Of a DNA stretch of 46,824 nt, positions 45,284-46,824 are shown piece by piece. Source of the DNA: an uncultured Clostridia bacterium (GTDB lineage Bacteria > Bacillota > Clostridia > Christensenellales > Borkfalkiaceae). Both the position numbers and the translations under genes were made by a program. Under the pieces are notes generated by a model. That model ran no database searches. It was given only the letters and a program-made list of their open reading frames with translations, and was not told the origin of the DNA. The stretch covers positions 1 through 46,824 of the forward strand of contig CALVHL010000013.1 in the NCBI GenBank assembly GCA_944327625.1, written 5' to 3'. Every line of letters starts with the position of its first letter. Positions within the stretch are counted from its first letter, which is position 1.

Positions 45284-46711
45284 ATGGCAAAGGAAACTTT
45301 TGTAGAAAATCTTGCGGATATCGAGACCGACTTTCCGCAGTGGTATACCGACGTCGTCAAAAAGACGCAGCTTGTAGACTATGGTCCGGTCAAGGGCACT
45401 ATGGTCATCCGTCCCTACGGCTATGCGATATGGGAGAACATTCAGAAGGAGCTTGACGCGCGCTTCAAGGCGACGGGACATTCCAACGCATATTTCCCCC
45501 TGCTCATCCCCATGAGCTTCTTCACCAAGGAGGCGGAGCACGTCGAGGGCTTTGCTCCCGAAGTGGCGGTCGTCACCCACGCGGGCGGCGAAGAACTTGC
45601 CGAACCGCTTGCCATTCGTCCCACATCCGAGACGATTATAGGCAATATGTATTCCAAGTGGTTACAGTCGTACAGGGATCTGCCCATACTCATCAACCAG
45701 TGGGCAAACGTAATGCGCTGGGAAAAGACGACGCGTCCTTTCCTCCGCACTTCCGAATTCCTCTGGCAGGAAGGTCACACCGTCCACGCCACCGAGGAGG
45801 AGGCAGAGGAGGAGACGATGAAGATGCTCGGCGTATATAAGGAGTTTGCCGAAAACGTGCTGGCAATCCCCGTTATATGCGGCAAAAAGACCGAGAAGGA
45901 GAAGTTTGCGGGCGCGGTCGCAACCTACGGCATGGAAGCCATGATGAAGGACGGAAAGAGCTTGCAGGCAGGCACTTCGCACTACCTCGGTCAGAACTTC
46001 TCCAAGGCGTTCGACATAAAGTTCCTCGACAAGGACGGCGTTCAGAAATACGGCTACACGACGAGCTGGGGCGTTTCCACCCGTCTCATCGGCGCGATAA
46101 TAATGGCTCACGGCGACGCGAGGGGGCTGGTGCTTCCTCCCAAGGTTGCGCCCGTTCAGGCGGTAATCGTACCCATCGCCGCAAAGAAGGGTGGCGTTCT
46201 GGAGGCCTGCGCCGAGATCAAGACGGAGCTCGAGGCGGCGGGCGTAAGGGTTGTTCTGGATAATTCCGACAACTCCCCCGGCTGGAAGTTCAACGAATGG
46301 GAGATGAAGGGCGTACCCGTAAGGGTGGAGGTCGGCCCGAGAGATCTCGAAGCGGGCAACGTGGTATTGTTCCGCAGGGATAAGTGCGAAAAGGGCGAAA
46401 CTCCCCGCGCGGGCATTGCCGCAACGGTAACTTCGCTCCTCGCCGACATTCAGGCAAATATGTTGGAGAGCGCGCGCGTAAGGCGCGACGAGCGCATAGT
46501 TTCTGCAAACGACCTCGACGGCATACTTGCAGGCGTAGAGGGCGGCAACTTCGTCAAGGCTGGCTGGTGCGGCTGCAGGGAGTGCGAGGATAAGATTAAG
46601 GAGACGACGGCGGCGTCCGCGAGGGTTTACGCCGAAAAGCTCGAACACGAAACCTGCGCGGTCTGCGGCAAAAAGGCAAAGCACACCGTGTACTTCGCAA
46701 GGGCGTACTGA
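45284..46711 (+). CDS. proS: Prolyl-tRNA synthetase, zinc-binding archaeal/eukaryote-like type
   Basis: 475 residues with AAGGGCAG before ATG. It lacks the editing insertion of the longer bacterial form. Class II motif 2 is NQWANVMRWEKTTRPFLRTS, then EFLWQEGHTVHATEEEAEEE, and motif 3 GVSTRLIGAIIMAHGD; the anticodon domain has APVQAVIVPIAAKKGG and GWKFNEWEMKGVPVRVEVGP. The C-terminal zinc domain has paired Cys (GCRECEDK and CAVCGKKAKH) and ends in the conserved Tyr of VYFARAY. It charges tRNA-Pro. It is divergent from the phosphohexomutase operon, single gene. Confidence 0.97.
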   Translation: MAKETFVENLADIETDFPQWYTDVVKKTQLVDYGPVKGTMVIRPYGYAIWENIQKELDARFKATGHSNAYFPLLIPMSFFTKEAEHVEGFAPEVAVVTHAGGEELAEPLAIRPTSETIIGNMYSKWLQSYRDLPILINQWANVMRWEKTTRPFLRTSEFLWQEGHTVHATEEEAEEETMKMLGVYKEFAENVLAIPVICGKKTEKEKFAGAVATYGMEAMMKDGKSLQAGTSHYLGQNFSKAFDIKFLDKDGVQKYGYTTSWGVSTRLIGAIIMAHGDARGLVLPPKVAPVQAVIVPIAAKKGGVLEACAEIKTELEAAGVRVVLDNSDNSPGWKFNEWEMKGVPVRVEVGPRDLEAGNVVLFRRDKCEKGETPRAGIAATVTSLLADIQANMLESARVRRDERIVSANDLDGILAGVEGGNFVKAGWCGCRECEDKIKETTAASARVYAEKLEHETCAVCGKKAKHTVYFARAY

Positions 46712-46749
46712 TAAAAATTTTAAAGCAAAATAAAGGCGACGGCACATTG

Positions 46750-46824
46750 ATATGCACCCCAAAAGTTGGACACTTTTGGAGGTGCATATTTTTATGTCAA
46801 GAGAAAAGAAATTTAACACAAAGT
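46750..46824 (+). mobile_element. Left end of an IS3-like insertion sequence (partial)
   Basis: TATGCACCCCAAAAGTTGGA, then CACTTTTGG, resembles ends of IS3-family elements. TATGCACCCCAAAAG and CTTTTGGAGGTGCATA pair with a one-base bulge before TTTTT, so the same stretch can terminate proS or incoming transcripts. The element runs off the window. Confidence 0.55.
46794..46824 (+). CDS. Start of an IS3-family transposase OrfA (partial)
   Basis: ATG at 46794 is about 11 bases after GGAGG and reads MSREKKFNTK, matching the REKKF(D/N)TK start of small helix-turn-helix OrfA proteins. Only ten residues are in the window. Confidence 0.5.
   Translation, partial: MSREKKFNTK

Overview
The window looks like chromosomal DNA from an anaerobic, spore-lineage Bacillota (Clostridia) bacterium with fairly GC-rich coding DNA, probably uncultured and gut-associated. 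This is inferred from gene content: SpoIIID, a YlmC/YmxH protein, a SipW-type signal peptidase with its substrate, a reverse rubrerythrin, a 2-hydroxyacyl-CoA dehydratase activase pair, the zinc-site form of prolyl-tRNA synthetase, and SD-led genes with sigma-A promoters that often carry an extended -10 (TGnTATAAT). No species can be named from sequence alone.

Layout. (1) 1-9.4 kb is a carbohydrate locus: the end of a lipoprotein gene, an AraC regulator, then four co-directional genes for surface proteins (Big_2/GLUG-like lipoprotein, circularly permuted GH3 with a membrane anchor at each end, GH16 glucanase lipoprotein, large beta-helix lipoprotein) closed by a strong terminator. Together they read as a cell-surface beta-1,3-glucan degradation system. 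(2) 9.4-12.1 kb holds a TM2-domain protein and a multi-pass membrane protein of unknown role. (3) 12.2-13.6 kb has tRNA-Pro(CGG) and a decayed IS30 element. (4) 13.9-17.9 kb: membrane EAL protein, an SPFH/ribbon-helix-helix pair on the minus strand, and spoIIID. (5) 17.9-22.2 kb: fused dehydratase activase and its partner. (6) 22.2-23.7 kb: a stand-alone TIR-GNAT fusion gene with its own promoter, AT-richer than its neighbours, followed by three copies of a short interspersed repeat; this is the best candidate for an undescribed (defence or NAD-linked) system. (7) 23.7-28.1 kb: ychF, argS, a HAD phosphatase and reverse rubrerythrin. (8) 28.2-30.7 kb: a SipW secretion module with an intact substrate and a second, amber-interrupted substrate-like gene. 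(9) 30.8-33.1 kb: CvpA-like protein, YlmC/YmxH, and a DUF421/DUF4363 pair. (10) 33.1-36.6 kb: a compact folate operon (folC-folE-folP-folBK) behind a structured leader that resembles a tetrahydrofolate riboswitch with a terminator. (11) 36.6-39.9 kb: Ppx/GppA-HD, Maf and an MreB-like protein. (12) 40.0-46.8 kb: an orphan lipoprotein, a phosphohexomutase-transketolase operon, proS, and the edge of an IS3-like element.

A repeat with core GCATATATGCGGGGCAATT occurs at least six times, in spacers and inside two coding regions, in both orientations. It connects otherwise unrelated parts of the window and looks like a small mobile or REP-like element. All family assignments are from recognised motifs and remembered family sequences; no search was run.
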